Origin: Candidatus Kuenenia stuttgartensis
Lineage (GTDB): Bacteria > Planctomycetota > Planctomycetia > Planctomycetales > Planctomycetaceae
Length of the DNA stretch: 35,111 bases
Assembly (NCBI GenBank): GCA_945904015.1
Contig: CAMDPK010000077.1
Span: 1-35,111 of the forward strand
Direction of reading: 5' to 3'
The notes below the pieces were generated by a model. It saw nothing but the letters and a program-made list of their open reading frames with translations. It ran no database searches and had not been told where the DNA came from. How positions within the stretch are numbered: position 1 is the stretch's first letter; each line of letters begins with the position of its first letter. The position numbers and the translations under genes are program-made. This document shows positions 24,644-33,945 of this stretch, one piece after another.

Positions 24644-25594
24644 TTATTGCGCCGGTGCCGGCGGTCGGCGAACGACCCGCACTGACGAGTCCGGCAGCAA
24701 TTCGTTGCCGACGACCATATTTGTCGAGTCAATCTGGAAGGCATCGCCACTGATCGGCGTCACCACGCGAGTCGCCGAGGCACCTCGTCCATCGGGAGTG
24801 ACTCCTTCGACTTTCAGAATCCAAAGCTCTTCGATCGGCGTCCACGTCGCCTCGGTGAACGCTCCGCTGTGATCGAAGGCCCACGACCGGATCGTGTGTC
24901 GCAGAGGATCCCAGGCGATCCGCTGAGTCCCGCGCATCTCGCCGCGACGAGCTTTCACGATGTAGTCCTGCAACAAGTAGTTGCCGTCCTCGGACCACTG
25001 ACACGTCGTCTCGACGCGGCCGTCCGAGCTTTCATCGACCCAATGCCCGACCAGCCATTCAAGCTGTTGCAACTGCTCGTGCGTGGTCGCCTCGGAGGAT
25101 TCTTCGGGGAAGTCGCGCACGCTGGCGACTAGCCATTTTCCGTCGCGCTTCACATGGACCAGCGTGTACGGACTCCGCGAACCCGGTTCGTCGGGAGCGA
25201 GCGTCGTCGTGCTGTGGCCATCTTCCACCGCAACATCGGGGCTGAGCTGCCGCAGCGACATGAGTTCGACCGCGATGCGTGCTTTCGGATTCTCTTTGAA
25301 CAACTCGGTGAAGCGAGCTTCGATGTTGGCTCGACCTTGCACGACGTTGCCGTCGTCATCAACAACCTCGGCGTTCTCCGTGAACTGAGCGGCAATTGCC
25401 TTCGCGTTGCCAGCGTTGAACGCTTTCTCGAACGCAGCGGCCGATGCCTTGAGTCCGTCCAACTCCGTCGCTCCAACCGGCTTCTTCGCCCCCTTGGCCT
25501 CCTGCGACTGAGCCGGCTGCGGCACCGACACCTGCGAAAGTGCGAGGCCAATGGCCAAGCCTCCAAAAACGGCCATCACGAATTGAGTGCGCAT
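24644..25594 (-). CDS. Exported SnoaL/DUF4440-type protein with C-terminal beta domain
   Basis: A 316-residue exported protein. The signal peptide (about 1-31) ends near PAQSQ. Residues 50-165 form an NTF2-like fold of the SgcJ/DUF4440 kind: AFEKAFNAGNAKAIAAQFTE split at the helix, DDDGNVVQGRANIEARF and the closing strand KRDGKWLVASVRD. Residues about 175-305 make a second beta-rich domain starting LEWLVGHWVDES, similar in style to DUF1579-like domains. No catalytic residues can be named. AGGAG lies 8 bases before the start. The gene is flanked on both sides by copies of one inverted repeat and shows no operon partner. Confidence 0.82.
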   Translation of the reverse strand: MRTQFVMAVFGGLAIGLALSQVSVPQPAQSQEAKGAKKPVGATELDGLKASAAAFEKAFNAGNAKAIAAQFTENAEVVDDDGNVVQGRANIEARFTELFKENPKARIAVELMSLRQLSPDVAVEDGHSTTTLAPDEPGSRSPYTLVHVKRDGKWLVASVRDFPEESSEATTHEQLQQLEWLVGHWVDESSDGRVETTCQWSEDGNYLLQDYIVKARRGEMRGTQRIAWDPLRHTIRSWAFDHSGAFTEATWTPIEELWILKVEGVTPDGRGASATRVVTPISGDAFQIDSTNMVVGNELLPDSSVRVVRRPPAPAQ

Positions 25595-25616
25595 CTTGCG
25601 GTCTCCTGGTGGTATC

Positions 25617-25687
25617 AGCCGGAACGCGCTAGCGTCCGGTTAAACGAGTTCGTCGAGTCAAGAACCGGACGCTAGCGCGTTCCGGCT
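25617..25687. repeat. Perfect 25-bp inverted repeat, right of DUF4440 gene
   Basis: Arms 25617-25641 and 25663-25687 are exact complements and share all 25 bases with the arms at 24571-24639; the loop differs. It lies just upstream of the DUF4440-type gene start. The rest of the spacer up to 25876 has TTGACA at 25699-25704 without a good -10. Confidence 0.9.
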
Positions 25688-25876
25688 TGTGCCCAACATT
25701 GACATTCATTTCCATTGGGTGAAGTTGGTTGCCAGCGACAGAAGTGACTGTTGCAATCTGGCGCGTCGTTTGCGGACGGGAACGACATCGAAACGAGATT
25801 CATGAAAACAATCAAGTTTGCCCGTCGGCAACGATTTCAATTTGCGGCAGGCTCACGATCCAGGAGACGCGACAAC

Positions 25877-27406
25877 ATGGCTCGACAACAATTCGTTCAC
25901 CGGAACTTCCTCCGAATCTTGATAGTGCAGTTCTCGCTTGCCGCCGCGTTGTCGCACGCGGCGGACACGACGAGTGAATTGCTGCTGCGAGTTCCTCCGT
26001 CGGCCAACGCAGTGGCCGTGGTTGATGTCGAGGGCTTGTTCAAAAGCAAACTTGGCACGAGCGAGGGTTGGAGTCGCCGATACGTCACCGACTACGCGAA
26101 CGGGATGGTCCCGTTTCCTCCGTCGGTTCAATCGGCGGTGTTGGCGGCCAAGATCGACACCGATTCGATTCACGCGGATTGGGAACTTGGCTTGGTGCGG
26201 CTCAAGTCGCCTTTCGCGATGAAGAAACTGGCCGAGAAGGAATCGGCGACGCTGGAGAAGTTGGAAGGCCACTCGTTCGTGGCGACCGACCGCCGCACGA
26301 GTTTCATCGAATTGAAGGCTCAACGACTGGCGGTGACGAATCATAAGAGCCGGCAAGATGTGGCTCGCTGGCTGCGAGGGACTCGCGATGCCGCGAAGCC
26401 GATGATCTCGGAATACCTGCTCGAAGCTGTGACCGACCCCAAGGGGCAGTACCACTTGGCGCTCGACCTGCAGGACGTGTTGCAATTCGATAGCGCGAAG
26501 GTGCGTTTGCAAAATTCGTCGGCGTTGAAGGGTCAGACAGCGGATCTCGATGCTCTGGCCAAGCTCGCCGTGGGTTTGCGCGGCCTGCGAGTCAGCATCG
26601 ACGTCGGCGAAACCATCGAAGGGACACTGCGGATCGACTTGAGCGACGAGATCGCACCGTATGCGCGACTCTTGCCACGGATCGCACTGGCGGCGTTCCA
26701 GAAAAACGGTGTGTTCATCGACGAACTCACCGACGCCAAAGTGGACTTCGGCGAGAAATCGTTCACGTTCACGGCGACTCTGTCGGAACCCAGCTTCCGC
26801 CGCATCATCTCGCTCATTCAGCCGACTGTCGGACACCTCGACGACGGCTCTCACGGCAGCGATTCCCCACCAGCACCCGGCGAAGTGGTGGCTGAGCAAT
26901 CCGCATCCGCTCGGTTCTACAAGACCATTCAAACTCAGCTCAACGATCTGGAAACGAACGCTCGCAAGTCGAAGAACTACGAGTCCTCGGCTCATTGGTT
27001 CGAGTCCTACGCCAAGAAAATCAGCCAACTCCCCAGCCGCGACGTCGATCCAGACTTGCTGAATTACTCCACGAGCGTCGTCACCAAACTGCGAGCCATC
27101 GCCCGCTCGCTACGCGGCGTGCCGCTCGATGTCTCCGCGCTGCAGTTCGCGAAGAAGCAAGAGGTCTATGTCTATCCGCAGAATTATTATTCCAACAGTT
27201 GGTACGGAGGAGTGAGTTACGGAGCGGGCTACGCCTTCGCCCAACCACGTTACGAATACAAAAACAACTTCGCCGAAGTCGAAGCCAAACAAGCCAAGGT
27301 GATCGCCGATGCCGCAAAGGACCGCCAAAAAGTTTGGGATCTGCTACAGGGCGAGACCGCGTCGATGCGATCGCAATTGTCCAAAAAGTTTAATACCGAC
27401 TTGTAA
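25877..27406 (+). CDS. Exported protein of unknown function
   Basis: I do not recognise this 509-residue protein. A signal peptide (about 1-29, RILIVQFSLAAALSHA) is followed by SELLLRVPPSANAVAVVDV, an opening seen in planctomycete secreted proteins that handle no known substrate. The middle is alternating strand/helix without Cys. Near the end a Tyr-rich segment (YVYPQNYYSNSWYGG, about 431-445) precedes a charged coiled-coil tail. The start is set at ATG 25877 because AGGAG lies 10 bases upstream and the signal peptide begins there; ATG at 25802 is an alternative in frame. It converges on prfB with a 45-base gap. Confidence 0.75.
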   Translation: MARQQFVHRNFLRILIVQFSLAAALSHAADTTSELLLRVPPSANAVAVVDVEGLFKSKLGTSEGWSRRYVTDYANGMVPFPPSVQSAVLAAKIDTDSIHADWELGLVRLKSPFAMKKLAEKESATLEKLEGHSFVATDRRTSFIELKAQRLAVTNHKSRQDVARWLRGTRDAAKPMISEYLLEAVTDPKGQYHLALDLQDVLQFDSAKVRLQNSSALKGQTADLDALAKLAVGLRGLRVSIDVGETIEGTLRIDLSDEIAPYARLLPRIALAAFQKNGVFIDELTDAKVDFGEKSFTFTATLSEPSFRRIISLIQPTVGHLDDGSHGSDSPPAPGEVVAEQSASARFYKTIQTQLNDLETNARKSKNYESSAHWFESYAKKISQLPSRDVDPDLLNYSTSVVTKLRAIARSLRGVPLDVSALQFAKKQEVYVYPQNYYSNSWYGGVSYGAGYAFAQPRYEYKNNFAEVEAKQAKVIADAAKDRQKVWDLLQGETASMRSQLSKKFNTDL

Positions 27407-27451
27407 GCTCGGTCGTCGCAATCGCACGTTGGTCCAGCGAACGGCTCCCGG

Positions 27452-28562
27452 CTAATTCTTGCCGAGCTTCCAGCGCAGGTACTCTTCGAGGAAGCCGTCG
27501 ATTTTTCCATCGAGCACCGGCTGCGGATTGCCGACGCGCATCCCGGTGCGAGCATCCTTCACGAATTGATCCGGGTTGAGCACGTAATGTCGGACCGGCT
27601 CGCCGCCGAAACCGATCTTCGTCTTCGAGCCGCGTTTCGCCGCGAGTTCCGCTTCGCGCTTGTCCCGTTCGATTTGGTACAGCTTAGCGATGAGCATCTT
27701 CTTCGCGGTCGATTTGTTCTTGGTCTGAGATCGTTCGCCCTGACAAGCTGCGACGACGCCCGTCGGAATGTGCGTTAGCCGCACGGCCGAATCGGTCTTG
27801 TTGACGTGCTGGCCGCCAGCTCCGCCAGCTCGGAACGTGTCGATGCGCACGTCATTCTCCCAATCGACGTCGATCTCGACGTTCTCGTCCACTTCGGGAG
27901 TGACATCGACCGCCGCGAAGGACGTCTGCCGCCGCGCCGCCGAATCGAACGGACTGATGCGGATCAGCCGATGCACACCGATCTCGCCTTTGAGATAGCC
28001 AAAAACATAACTGCCATGAATGGCGATCGTCGCATTGCGAATGCCCGCCTCTTCACCCGGCGAGCGATCGAGTTCTTCCACCGCAAAGCCGTGTTCCTCG
28101 GCCCAGCGCAGGTACATTCGCAGCAACATCTCGGCCCAGTCGGCCGCGTCGGTGCCTCCCTCGCCCGCTTGCAAGGTGACGTACGCCCCACACACGTCTT
28201 CCGGCGCGGACATCATCTCTTGCAGTTCGAGATCCGCGAGTTGCTGCTGAACTTGCTCGAGCAACTGCCCAAGCTCGCGCTCACTCTCGCCGGAATCGTC
28301 ATCGTTGGCGAACTCAAGCAGCACGGACATGTCATCCGCCGCCGAGCAGAGTGTGCTCAACGGCTTCGTGATGGCCGTGAGCTGCCGCCGTTCATTGACC
28401 AAGCCTTGAGCTTTGTCTTGGTTGTCCCAAAACCCCGTGCCGGCCATCGCCGCGTCAATCTCGGCGACACGACGCTGTTTTCCAAGCAAGTCAAAGAGAG
28501 TCCCGCATCGTCAAGATGCGGGCCTGAACGTCATCGCATTTTTCGCGAAGCGTGTGATCCAT
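27452..28562 (-). CDS. prfB: Peptide chain release factor 2, made by +1 frameshift
   Basis: RF2 recognises UGA and UAA stop codons and releases the finished protein. The gene is split: ATG 28562 to CTT 28494 (23 codons) ends at an in-frame TGA (28493-28491); skipping T28493 gives CTT-GAC-TTG and continues to 27452, total 369 residues. The slippery CTTTGAC is the classical prfB autoregulatory site. The second frame holds the stop-codon recognition motif SPF (in RISPFDSAARR) and the catalytic GGQ (AGGAGGQHVNKTDSAVR). GAGG lies 9 bases before the ATG. An 8-bp hairpin stands 5 bases upstream of the slippery codon. Automatic callers would start it wrongly at TTG 28489. Confidence 0.95.
28490..28522 (-). 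promoter_or_regulatory. prfB programmed frameshift site with upstream hairpin
   Basis: On the minus strand CCCGCATC-TTGAC-GATGCGGG (28522-28502) forms a perfect 8-bp hairpin, then ACTCT, then CTTTGAC (28496-28490). In E. coli a Shine-Dalgarno-like AGGGGG three bases before CTT drives the shift; here only GGG, five bases away and inside the stem, is present. Confidence 0.8.
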
Positions 28563-28637
28563 TGGAAATATCCTCGACACGGTGGTTCAAAGGGCGGGAA
28601 GAGATAACGAAAGCGCGACCTGAAAGCGATGGCTACG

Positions 28638-29654
28638 TCACAGCCGTCCGCCGTATTGCTGCTCATAGTATTTGCGGTACTCGCCCGATTTGATGCGGTC
28701 GATCCAGGCGGTGTTGGCGAGATACCAGTCGATCGTCTCGCGCAGTCCGTCGCGGAAGTTGTGCTGCGGCTTCCAGCCGAGTTCGGTCTCGGCCTTTGCG
28801 CAATTAATCGCGTAACGCAGATCGTGCCCCGGCCGGTCGGCGACGTACTTGATGAGCGTCTTTGGCTTGCCGAGCAGTTCCAGCAACGTCAGCGTGAGGT
28901 CAATGTTGCGGACCTCGCTGTGTCCGCCGAAGTTGTAGACCTCGCCGACTCGGCCGCGTCGCAACGCGGCGTCGATGCCACGAGCGTGATCGAGCACATG
29001 AATCCAATCGCGGACGTTCTCGCCCGTGCCGTAGACGGGGAGAGCTTGATCCTGCAGCGCGTTCGAGATGAACAGCGGGATCAGCTTCTCCGGGAATTGA
29101 TACGGCCCGTAGTTGTTCGAGCAGCGGGTGATCACCGCCGGGAAGCCGAACGTGTGAACGTAACCCCGCACCAACAGATCCGCCGCCGCTTTCGACGCCG
29201 AGTACGGACTGTTCGGTGCCAGCGGTGTCTCCTCGGTGAAAAATCCTTCCGCGCCGAGGCTGCCGTAGACCTCGTCGGTCGAAACTTGCAGATACCGCTG
29301 CACTCCAGCGGCTCGGCAGGCATCCATCAGCACCTGCGTCCCGACGATGTTAGTCCGCACGAACGGCCCGCTGTCGAGAATGCTCCGATCGACATGACTC
29401 TCCGCCGCGAAGTTCACGACCAGGTCCGGCTTGTGATCCTTGAGCACGCGATCGACGAACTCGCGGTCGCAAATGTCGCCGTGTGCGAAGACGTATCGCG
29501 GATCGCTCGACACGTCGGCTAAGTTCTCTGGGTTGCCGGCATAAGTCAGCTTGTCCAGGTTGACGATCTTTTGATCCGGATGCGTCCACAACTGGAGACG
29601 CACGAAGTTCGCCCCAATGAATCCGCAACCGCCGGTGACAAAAAGTGTAGGCAT
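28638..29654 (-). CDS. rmlB: dTDP-glucose 4,6-dehydratase
   Basis: It converts dTDP-glucose to dTDP-4-keto-6-deoxyglucose, the second step of dTDP-rhamnose synthesis for cell-surface polysaccharide. At 338 residues it has the usual length. It has the NAD-binding TGGCGFIGANFV (7-18), the STDEVYG motif holding the catalytic Asp-Glu pair, and YSASKAAAD with the Tyr-x-x-x-Lys dyad; NNYGPYQFPEKLIPLFI is also typical. The start is ATG 29654, directly before the Rossmann strand; no ribosome site is evident. The other rml genes are not in the window. Confidence 0.93.
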   Translation of the reverse strand: MPTLFVTGGCGFIGANFVRLQLWTHPDQKIVNLDKLTYAGNPENLADVSSDPRYVFAHGDICDREFVDRVLKDHKPDLVVNFAAESHVDRSILDSGPFVRTNIVGTQVLMDACRAAGVQRYLQVSTDEVYGSLGAEGFFTEETPLAPNSPYSASKAAADLLVRGYVHTFGFPAVITRCSNNYGPYQFPEKLIPLFISNALQDQALPVYGTGENVRDWIHVLDHARGIDAALRRGRVGEVYNFGGHSEVRNIDLTLTLLELLGKPKTLIKYVADRPGHDLRYAINCAKAETELGWKPQHNFRDGLRETIDWYLANTAWIDRIKSGEYRKYYEQQYGGRL

Positions 29655-30006
29655 GAGTCCGTTCGCTCGTGATTCTGAGTCTTGCAACAACTCTAGGCTG
29701 GCAAATTGCCGACCGCATCCATCCTTTGGACGAGTGTTACCGAATCTGAAATCGCCGGTCGAGACGAGAGGACCTTCTTTCGATTCACGAACCGGCACCT
29801 TTCGATTTACACAACGACATTTTGTCGATTCAATCCCGGAGCCTTACCCAGATCGATCAATTGCTTCTCGTTTCCGCAGCGGCCTGCCGACGGAAATGAG
29901 AGCTTAACCACCGAAGAGGACTCGTTGTTCGATTGCTGGCTCGATCGTTTGCGCATCGACGACCGTAACCGACAACATTCCGATCGGAATGATTGGGGAA
30001 TGATTC
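29655..30006. other. Divergent spacer between rmlB and coiled-coil gene
   Basis: The spacer carries the rmlB upstream region and that of the plus-strand coiled-coil gene. It holds no supported gene. The one notable element is the palindrome at 29976-29991. It is less GC-rich than the coding DNA around it. Confidence 0.4.
29976..29991. promoter_or_regulatory. Perfect 16-bp palindrome, possible operator
   Basis: CATTCCGATCGGAATG is a gapless palindrome that ends 15 bases before the ATG of the coiled-coil protein gene. Its loopless form suits a dimeric DNA-binding protein rather than an RNA hairpin. No regulator is identified, so the role is inferred. Confidence 0.35.
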
Positions 30007-31416
30007 ATGTTTCGAGACATGCACTGGCGTTCGACAGATCGAACGATTTTGGTGGCTGTGGCCGGATTTCTGAATTGTGTTTCAGGAGTCTTTTCACAGG
30101 ATCAACCAGCGGTCGCGAAAGCCGTGAAGTCGGTGGCCTTACCATCACTTTCGATGAGAGTGAAAGTTGCTGAACTCGATAAGCTGTCGCCATCGCAACG
30201 GCAGAAGTATCTCGACGAACTGACGAAGGTTTTGGATCTTGGAGCTACGCCCAAGAAGGGAGCGCTGGCAGATGCCGAAAAAAGTTGGGCCGCCGCGAAG
30301 AAGGTCTGCGAAGCCGATTCGCGATTAGCATTCGCTTACGGGTTGGTCTTGACCAAGCAAGCCAAGCTGGAGCTTGCGGCTGAACAGTTTTCGAATGCGA
30401 AGAAGCTCAGCCGGGGAACTTTGATCGCGGCTGACCTGGAATTGATTCGCGGCCAGATCGCACGACAAAAATTCGATGAGGCGGCGGCAGCGATCAAGGA
30501 TCTGGCGGAGTCCCTTGGAGAACCCCGCGAGAAAGAGATCGATCCCAAGAATGAGCAAGCAACTGCTCATTGGCTGGGGCGCATTGCCGGATTCCTGCAA
30601 CACGCAGCAGGATCGAGTTTGAATTTCGAGGGGCTGGATGTTCAAGTCCGCGAAGCGCTGCCGGCACGGCTGCTCCAAGACTTCAATACGGGCTTGACGG
30701 TCGCGCAATCGCTTCATGACACGTTGGCGGCGGAGTTTCAATCTCTGCTGGAGAAAGACCGCGAACGGCAAGAAGAGCAAGAGCGAAAGGCTAAGGCCAG
30801 TGCGGACGCAGATCGTACGGAAGCCAAAAGTCAGAAAGCAGAGGTCGGCAAGACGGCGGAGTCTGTGACGGGACAGGTCAATCAAAAACTGAACAACATT
30901 GACGGCGAAATTGCGACAATGCGGGATCGGTACTTCAACCTTCAAGGTGAGATCCGCCGACTGACTGCGGCGATGAAGGAGTTAGAGGTCCAGGAAAAAT
31001 CTGAAGAGCGTGAGAAGGATCCGAAAACTGGGAAGACGATCGTTTACACTCGCACTCGCACCCGCATTCGGAATCCCGGTTTGCATAATCAATACAGCCA
31101 GCAACGTGCTGATTGTCAGGCGGAATGTGCTCGCCTGAATCAGAATGCCCAAGTGGCGGCGGCCGTCAAAAACCAAACCATCACAGCCGGCAATCAGCAA
31201 GTGAACCGTTTACAAGGCGAAGCCCTGCGGCTTCAGAAAGAAGAGTCGCTCGCCGCAAAGCGTCAGAAATCCGCCGAAAAGAAGCTCGACAAAGACTCGG
31301 TGGATCGCTCCGGAAAGACGATCCTTCTGGAGACACGAATCCGTCGTCTCGACACCTATCTTCCGGTGACCTTCGCCGAGCAACGACAGCAGTTGCTGAA
31401 ATCGTTTGAAGAATAG
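30007..31416 (+). CDS. Exported coiled-coil protein of unknown function
   Basis: The 469-residue protein starts with a signal-like segment (about 10-31, ending GVFSQ). Residues 75-175 look like TPR-type helix pairs (FAYGLVLTKQAKLELAAEQF and following). A long charged coiled coil (about 240-335, with EKDRERQEEQERKAKASA) is followed by the basic YTRTRTRIRNP segment (near 350) and a second coiled coil to the end. It has no enzymatic motif. The plus-strand neighbours are opposite in orientation, so it is probably a single-gene unit. Likely structural or periplasmic; not assigned. Confidence 0.72.
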   Translation: MFRDMHWRSTDRTILVAVAGFLNCVSGVFSQDQPAVAKAVKSVALPSLSMRVKVAELDKLSPSQRQKYLDELTKVLDLGATPKKGALADAEKSWAAAKKVCEADSRLAFAYGLVLTKQAKLELAAEQFSNAKKLSRGTLIAADLELIRGQIARQKFDEAAAAIKDLAESLGEPREKEIDPKNEQATAHWLGRIAGFLQHAAGSSLNFEGLDVQVREALPARLLQDFNTGLTVAQSLHDTLAAEFQSLLEKDRERQEEQERKAKASADADRTEAKSQKAEVGKTAESVTGQVNQKLNNIDGEIATMRDRYFNLQGEIRRLTAAMKELEVQEKSEEREKDPKTGKTIVYTRTRTRIRNPGLHNQYSQQRADCQAECARLNQNAQVAAAVKNQTITAGNQQVNRLQGEALRLQKEESLAAKRQKSAEKKLDKDSVDRSGKTILLETRIRRLDTYLPVTFAEQRQQLLKSFEE

Positions 31417-31437
31417 TTCTTCCAGACGAACTGGCGA

Positions 31438-32892
31438 TCAATCCTCCAACTGCTTCCGGCTCGTGTCTGGAGCCAGCCAAATGATCAACATTCCAAGTGC
31501 AAAGCACAGGCTGGTGACTCGGCCCATCTTCGCGTAGTCGCCACCGAATAGCTCCGTCAACATGCCAGTCGCGAAGACCGTCACCGCCGTGAGGATGCGG
31601 CCGAAGTTGAAGCTCACACCCGCGCCAGTGGATCGGACTCTCGTCGGGAACAGCTCCGGCAGACACAGCGGCAGCCAACCGAAATAGATGCCGCTGAAGA
31701 AACCGACCGCTCCCACGCCGCAGAGGAACAGCGTGCGATCCGCCGGGGTCAGAAACCAAAACGTGTATTGAGCACAAATCAAACAGAGCAGACTGGTCAG
31801 GAAATAGGTGCGGCGACGTCCAACCCGACTCGCGATCCAGCCACCTAGCAAACTGCCGATCAGTCCCGCGAACGATCTCGCTTGTTGTACGTTTGCCCGC
31901 AGGTCTTTGTCGGGCGGATTGAGCGACTCACCCACTTCGCCGGCCCAGGGGACCATCCAGTTCGCGCTGCCCCAGCCGCCGATCAGCGGAATCGTCGCCA
32001 GAGCAATCCCAACCAGTGTGATGCTCAACAACGGCCGACGAAAAATTTCGTTCTTGACTGGGGTTGCTGATTGACCGGAGTCCGTGCGGCGACGACTCGC
32101 CAGCCAGCGGGGCGACTCCGGAACGAAAAGCATCGCGAAGACTCCCAAGACCACGGGGACTGCGCCGACGACCGGCAACCAGCGCCACGCGAGGAACGAT
32201 CCATCAACGCCGACGTGCCAACCGCTTGGCAGGTACTCGGTGGGAATCGACGTCCACAGCGACCACTTCGAGACGACAGAAATCTTCGACGCCAACGTCG
32301 AGACCAAAAAGATGCCGATGTTCGCCGACGTCCCGATGACTCCCGCTGCTGCCGCGCGAGACAAATTCGACCACGCCTCCGAAACGAGCGCCACACCGTT
32401 CGGCCACATGCCGCCGACGCCCGTGCAAGCCAGATACCACAGCACCAACAACTGCCACGGCGACTGTGACAGCGACGCCGCTCCGGCCATGATCGAGTAG
32501 GTCAGGATGCTCCACGCCATTGCCTTTGACCGGCCGAAGCGATCCCCCAGCCGACCGAAGATCAGACCACCGCTCGCCGCGCCGAACAGAAACGCGCAGG
32601 TCAACCACGCGAACCAACGCGCGACGAGCGTCTTCATCCCCTCCCATTCGATTTTCTCGGCGGGGGACATCGTCGGACCGACCGAACTCTTCTTCGGCAC
32701 CTGTTTGATCAACGTCTGGTAGCGAGCGACGTCGAGCGATCCCGTGCGTCCCAGCAAATCCACCGCTGCCGGCTGCATCGCCAACGACGAGATAGACAAA
32801 TGAAATCCGGCGCAGAACCAGCCGAGAAACGCACAGACCAGAACCAGATATCGGCCAGCCGGCGAAAGTGCGGGAACAGTGGGATCATTCAT
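31438..32892 (-). CDS. MFS transporter
   Basis: A 484-residue major facilitator transporter with about 12 membrane segments. The loop 2-3 signature GRLGDRFGRSKAM (about 113-125) and the matching ASRVGRRRTYF in the second half are clear, and PESPRWLASRR at the centre resembles sugar/organic-acid porters of the metabolite:H+ symporter type. An unusual extracytoplasmic loop of about 50 residues (LDVARYQTLIKQVPKKSS and onward) separates TM1 and TM2. AGAGGAT lies about 15 bases before the ATG. Downstream of an HpcH/HpaI aldolase and a Gfo/Idh enzyme on the same strand, it may import a sugar acid (inference). Confidence 0.88.
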   Translation of the reverse strand: MNDPTVPALSPAGRYLVLVCAFLGWFCAGFHLSISSLAMQPAAVDLLGRTGSLDVARYQTLIKQVPKKSSVGPTMSPAEKIEWEGMKTLVARWFAWLTCAFLFGAASGGLIFGRLGDRFGRSKAMAWSILTYSIMAGAASLSQSPWQLLVLWYLACTGVGGMWPNGVALVSEAWSNLSRAAAAGVIGTSANIGIFLVSTLASKISVVSKWSLWTSIPTEYLPSGWHVGVDGSFLAWRWLPVVGAVPVVLGVFAMLFVPESPRWLASRRRTDSGQSATPVKNEIFRRPLLSITLVGIALATIPLIGGWGSANWMVPWAGEVGESLNPPDKDLRANVQQARSFAGLIGSLLGGWIASRVGRRRTYFLTSLLCLICAQYTFWFLTPADRTLFLCGVGAVGFFSGIYFGWLPLCLPELFPTRVRSTGAGVSFNFGRILTAVTVFATGMLTELFGGDYAKMGRVTSLCFALGMLIIWLAPDTSRKQLED

Positions 32893-32910
32893 GGTCGTTC
32901 AGCATCCTCT

Positions 32911-33009
32911 GGCCGAATGCCGTGAGCCGATCACCGTCAGCCGTGATACCGTTTTCCGATTCAAAAACGGTATCACGGCCATCAGCTTTCGGCGAACGGC
33001 TATCGGCCG
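32911..33009. repeat. Inverted repeat before the MFS gene
   Basis: Core arms 32941-32955 and 32964-32978 (CCGTGATACCGTTTT and its complement) are perfect over 15 bp. Outer flanks of GGCCGA/GCCGT-type units give a longer imperfect repeat. It fills the 126-base gap between the aldolase stop and the MFS start. Confidence 0.75.
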
Positions 33010-33018
33010 AACAGGTCG

Positions 33019-33798
33019 TCATTCGCCGAGAGCCTGACGCAATTGTGCCACTTCGCTTTTCAACGTGCGGCTGAAGGTCGCCACATCGGAACTGTGCATC
33101 ACAAGATTGCCGCCAGCTTTCGACCAAGCAATTTCTTGTTCGAGTCCCAACCAGAAATGAATGCCGGCTCCGACGCCGTGCTCGCGAGCAATGCTGAAGA
33201 TTTTCCGTACTGCTGCGTCGAACCGCGGATGATCGTATTGCTCCGGGATGCCGAGGTTGCACGACAGGTCGTGCGGGCCGATCAACACCGAATCCAATCC
33301 CGGCACCGAACAAATCTCGTGCAGGTTCTCGATCGCCGGCACGCTCTCAATGTTGGCGATCAGAATCTTGTCGCCGTTCCGCTTCTCCAAGTAGTCGCGG
33401 AGTTCCGGTTCGAGCGTGTTCGGATCGCGCAGCGCCTCTTGCAACCGTCGCCCCTTGAGCGGCCGATACTTCACGGCACCGACCAAGCCGCGGATTTGTT
33501 CGGCGGATTCGACATACGGCCCGATGATCCCGCCCGCTCCGGCGTCGAGCGCCTTGCACGCCTCGAACGGATCGTTGCACGGAATCCGCACGACCGGCGG
33601 GAGGCCCGACGCGGAGTACGTCTGGCAGATCCACGACAGCGTCTCCCGGCCAATTGGCGTGTGCTCGGTGTCGATGAAGACAAAGTCGATCCCCGTCTGC
33701 TTGACGAAGTTCGGCCACAGCGGCGAGGTGCCGATCATCGCCGACGAATACACGCGTTTGCCTGAGTGCAGAGCCTGAATAATTTCACGACCGGTCAT
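33019..33798 (-). CDS. HpcH/HpaI-family class II aldolase
   Basis: It cleaves or forms 4-hydroxy-2-oxo acids, giving pyruvate and an aldehyde. The 259-residue protein keeps the active-site set: His46 in DTEHTPIG, Arg71 in VVRIP, Glu151 in IESVPA and Asp177 in GPHDLS, matching His45, Arg70, Glu149 and Asp175 of E. coli HpaI. The metal is held by Glu and Asp. I start at ATG 33798 with AAGGAG 7 bases upstream; the longer frame runs through the repeat. Its neighbours (Gfo/Idh oxidoreductase and MFS transporter) suggest catabolism of a 2-keto-3-deoxy sugar acid rather than homoprotocatechuate (inference). Confidence 0.9.
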   Translation of the reverse strand: MTGREIIQALHSGKRVYSSAMIGTSPLWPNFVKQTGIDFVFIDTEHTPIGRETLSWICQTYSASGLPPVVRIPCNDPFEACKALDAGAGGIIGPYVESAEQIRGLVGAVKYRPLKGRRLQEALRDPNTLEPELRDYLEKRNGDKILIANIESVPAIENLHEICSVPGLDSVLIGPHDLSCNLGIPEQYDHPRFDAAVRKIFSIAREHGVGAGIHFWLGLEQEIAWSKAGGNLVMHSSDVATFSRTLKSEVAQLRQALGE

Positions 33799-33825
33799 GA
33801 AGTTCTCCTTGGTGTTGAATTCAAA

Positions 33826-33932
33826 CCCCACCGGGCTTGCCCGGTGGCTCGCTGGCTTTTGCACTACTGGTCGATGTTCAATCGAAGGGAGTAGTGCAAA
33901 AGCCTGAATCCACCGGGGCAAGCCCGGTGGGG
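33826..33932. repeat. Nested inverted repeat between Gfo/Idh and aldolase genes
   Basis: Outer arms 33826-33847 and 33910-33932 are complementary except for one extra G; each also folds on itself (CCACCGGGC-TT-GCCCGGTGG). Inner arms 33854-33868 and 33890-33904 (GGCTTTTGCACTACT and its complement) are perfect. It fills most of the 147-base spacer. Confidence 0.85.
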
Positions 33933-33945
33933 AGTCAAACTTATT

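Noticed and set aside
27452..28489. prfB as a simple gene starting at TTG 28489
   Set aside because: The missing N-terminal 23 codons and CTTTGAC lie directly upstream, so the frameshifted form is correct.
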